Shown here in pieces: positions 61,806-64,000 of a stretch of DNA of 64,000 nucleotides. The DNA lies in contig NZ_CP130886.1 of NCBI RefSeq assembly GCF_030622045.1, forward strand, positions 3,609,557-3,673,556, read 5' to 3'. The stretch's first letter is position 1; every line of letters starts with the position of its first letter. A program made the translations under genes and the position numbers. The notes below the pieces were generated by a model, which worked only from the letters and a program-made list of their open reading frames with translations, had not been told where the DNA came from and did no database searches. Origin of the DNA: Planctellipticum variicoloris (GTDB lineage: Bacteria > Planctomycetota > Planctomycetia > Planctomycetales > Planctomycetaceae).

Positions 61806-61859
61806 GGGACGGTCTCGCTTTCTGAATTGGGGCGGAGTTGACTTTGCCGCGGATGACGT

Positions 61860-62351
61860 TCAGCTCTTGCTGAATCCGAATGTGACCATCAGCGGGCCGA
61901 TTTCAGACGAAAAGTTGACGCACATTGGCGTCGAGTCTTCGGGATACCAGATTTCCAGCTTCGACCCGTGCACGACGTTGGGGAGTCCAAGCTGGAGGCC
62001 GAGTTCCGTCAGGCGATCCTTGGCCATACCGCCGATCACGTTGGCGAACTCCGCAACGGTATCGCAGACCAGGCTGGTCACCTCGGTTTCATGGATCTCT
62101 GTCATTTTGTAGACGAGCGCGATCGCGGTCCGCTGCGAAACGCTCAGGCAGATCGAACCGCGCGCCCGGCCGGACAATTGAATCAGCGCCGTGACCTGAT
62201 GATACGGATGGTGCTCCCGGACCTGCTGGAGGTCCTTCCTCACTACCCGGTAACCGGCCATGCTGTTGAAGGTTTCGACAACCGCAGTGATCAGCGGATT
62301 GACGACAGCAATCGTGAAGCTGGCCTTCTCGGAGATGTATGTGTCGGTCAT
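61860..62351 (-). CDS. cheX: CheX-like CheY-P phosphatase
   Basis: The 163-residue protein matches the CheX family, with catalytic Glu and Asn in EFANVIGGMAKDR (E-x2-N pattern) and a C-terminal extension. It should dephosphorylate CheY-P. It lies 54 bp upstream of cheY on the same strand. The phosphatase role is inferred from the motif and gene context. Confidence 0.85.
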   Translation of the reverse strand: MTDTYISEKASFTIAVVNPLITAVVETFNSMAGYRVVRKDLQQVREHHPYHQVTALIQLSGRARGSICLSVSQRTAIALVYKMTEIHETEVTSLVCDTVAEFANVIGGMAKDRLTELGLQLGLPNVVHGSKLEIWYPEDSTPMCVNFSSEIGPLMVTFGFSKS

Positions 62352-62444
62352 GTTGGTACTCGAGAGATCACCTGAAAAAGACTTACAAAGTCGCGATACT
62401 TATGTTACGCAGTTGCGTTTCTGCATTAGAAACCTACCACCGAT

Positions 62445-63530
<1,086 letters not shown>

Positions 63531-64000
63531 TTATTGAGCGAATCCAGCAGCGCCCGCTTTGCACAGGAACTGAATTTCCTCTTCGACGATCGCCGCAGAG
63601 GGGACATTCTGCAGCGTGCGGACGAACGCCTGGCCTGTATGTGGAAGGAACCGGACGTCCAGCGGCGATTCGCCGCCCACGCGTTCCGAGACGATGGGAA
63701 TCCCCAGCCCGTGGAGGCATGCACGGGCGAATTCGACATTCATATCCCCGATATCCACGTTCTTCGCCGTCGGAATCACATGCCCGCCGCCAAAGATCTT
63801 GGCGTGCAGGCGGTCGCGTCGTCCCCCCGCCTTCAGAACCTCGGTCACCAGTTTCTCGATGGCTTTCTCACCGTAGCGTGCGGAGTTCTCTGACTGGTTC
63901 GCGTCGCGTGGCAGCATGTAATGATTCATGCCGCCGACGCCGGCTTCGGGATCGAACAGACAGACGGCGACGCAGGATCCCAGGAGCGTCCCCAGTTCCA
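63531..64000 (-). CDS. cheD: Chemoreceptor glutamine deamidase CheD (5' part beyond window)
   Basis: The frame runs off the end of the window. The visible part begins ELGTLLGSCVAVCLFDPEAG, with the catalytic Cys, and continues with GGMNHYMLPR, with the catalytic His. It deamidates receptor glutamines and is often the partner of CheC/CheX in taxis adaptation. First visible gene of the chemotaxis operon. Confidence 0.92.
   Translation of the reverse strand, partial: ELGTLLGSCVAVCLFDPEAGVGGMNHYMLPRDANQSENSARYGEKAIEKLVTEVLKAGGRRDRLHAKIFGGGHVIPTAKNVDIGDMNVEFARACLHGLGIPIVSERVGGESPLDVRFLPHTGQAFVRTLQNVPSAAIVEEEIQFLCKAGAAGFAQ

Overview
The window looks like a chromosomal segment of a planctomycete (Planctomycetota). 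The evidence is the high GC content, a secreted dihaem protein with planctomycete-type cytochrome c modules, a DUF1080/LamG secreted protein, a Ser/Thr kinase with a long Pro/Gln-rich tail, and several short gene families typical of that phylum. No rRNA or ordinary tRNA gene was found. The one stable RNA gene is a complete one-piece tmRNA at 18966-19321. The genus cannot be named from the sequence alone.

Layout. 1-7.0 kb: the end of a hybrid histidine kinase (receiver + Hpt), a repeat-rich gap, larE, a secreted dihaem protein, thiO and dtd. 7.0-11.5 kb: an integrative element bounded by an 18-bp direct repeat. It carries a minimal tyrosine recombinase, several small orphan genes and a dense array of GC-rich hairpins. 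11.6-18.8 kb: housekeeping and envelope genes (accA, a Ser/Thr kinase, an HlyD-like adaptor, an LptF/LptG-type permease, a cyclophilin). 18.9-23.4 kb: tmRNA, an adjacent recombinase gene preceded by iterons, and an IS4-family element with clear terminal inverted repeats. 23.9-28.0 kb: secreted or catabolic genes (DUF1080/LamG, a sugar-phosphate isomerase-like TIM barrel, a neutral ceramidase-like protein). 28.7-35.5 kb: a complete SOS mutasome cassette, lexA-like, imuA, imuB and dnaE2, facing an SRAP (YedK/HMCES-like) gene.

36-60 kb is an accessory, mostly minus-strand region. It holds many small stress-associated families: DUF892, a GSP17M-like protein, BON, DUF302, a cupin, DUF883, DUF3309, CsbD, dodecin, DUF2294, a Gly/Tyr-rich protein and a Spy-like protein. 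A P-type ATPase, an SbmA/ABCD-type ABC transporter and a catalase-like protein lie among them. The region is broken by two inverted copies of one IS630-family element, one of which sits in the target duplication of an IS1182-family element. It also contains several decayed genes. 60.3-64 kb: a truncated serine recombinase, then a chemotaxis operon read on the minus strand (cheD, cheB, cheX, cheY).

The most unusual signal is a family of four related, probably structured RNA elements at about 39.2, 53.8, 54.6 and 59.3 kb, three on the minus strand and one on the plus strand. Each has the box CGGAAGAC or CGGAAAAC, then exactly 14 nt, a short first hairpin whose stem sequence differs between copies but still pairs, and then 44-45 nt after the box a nested terminator hairpin with a T-run. 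Each lies about 40-105 nt upstream of a stress or envelope gene or a small unknown gene. They could be leader attenuators or stand-alone small RNAs.
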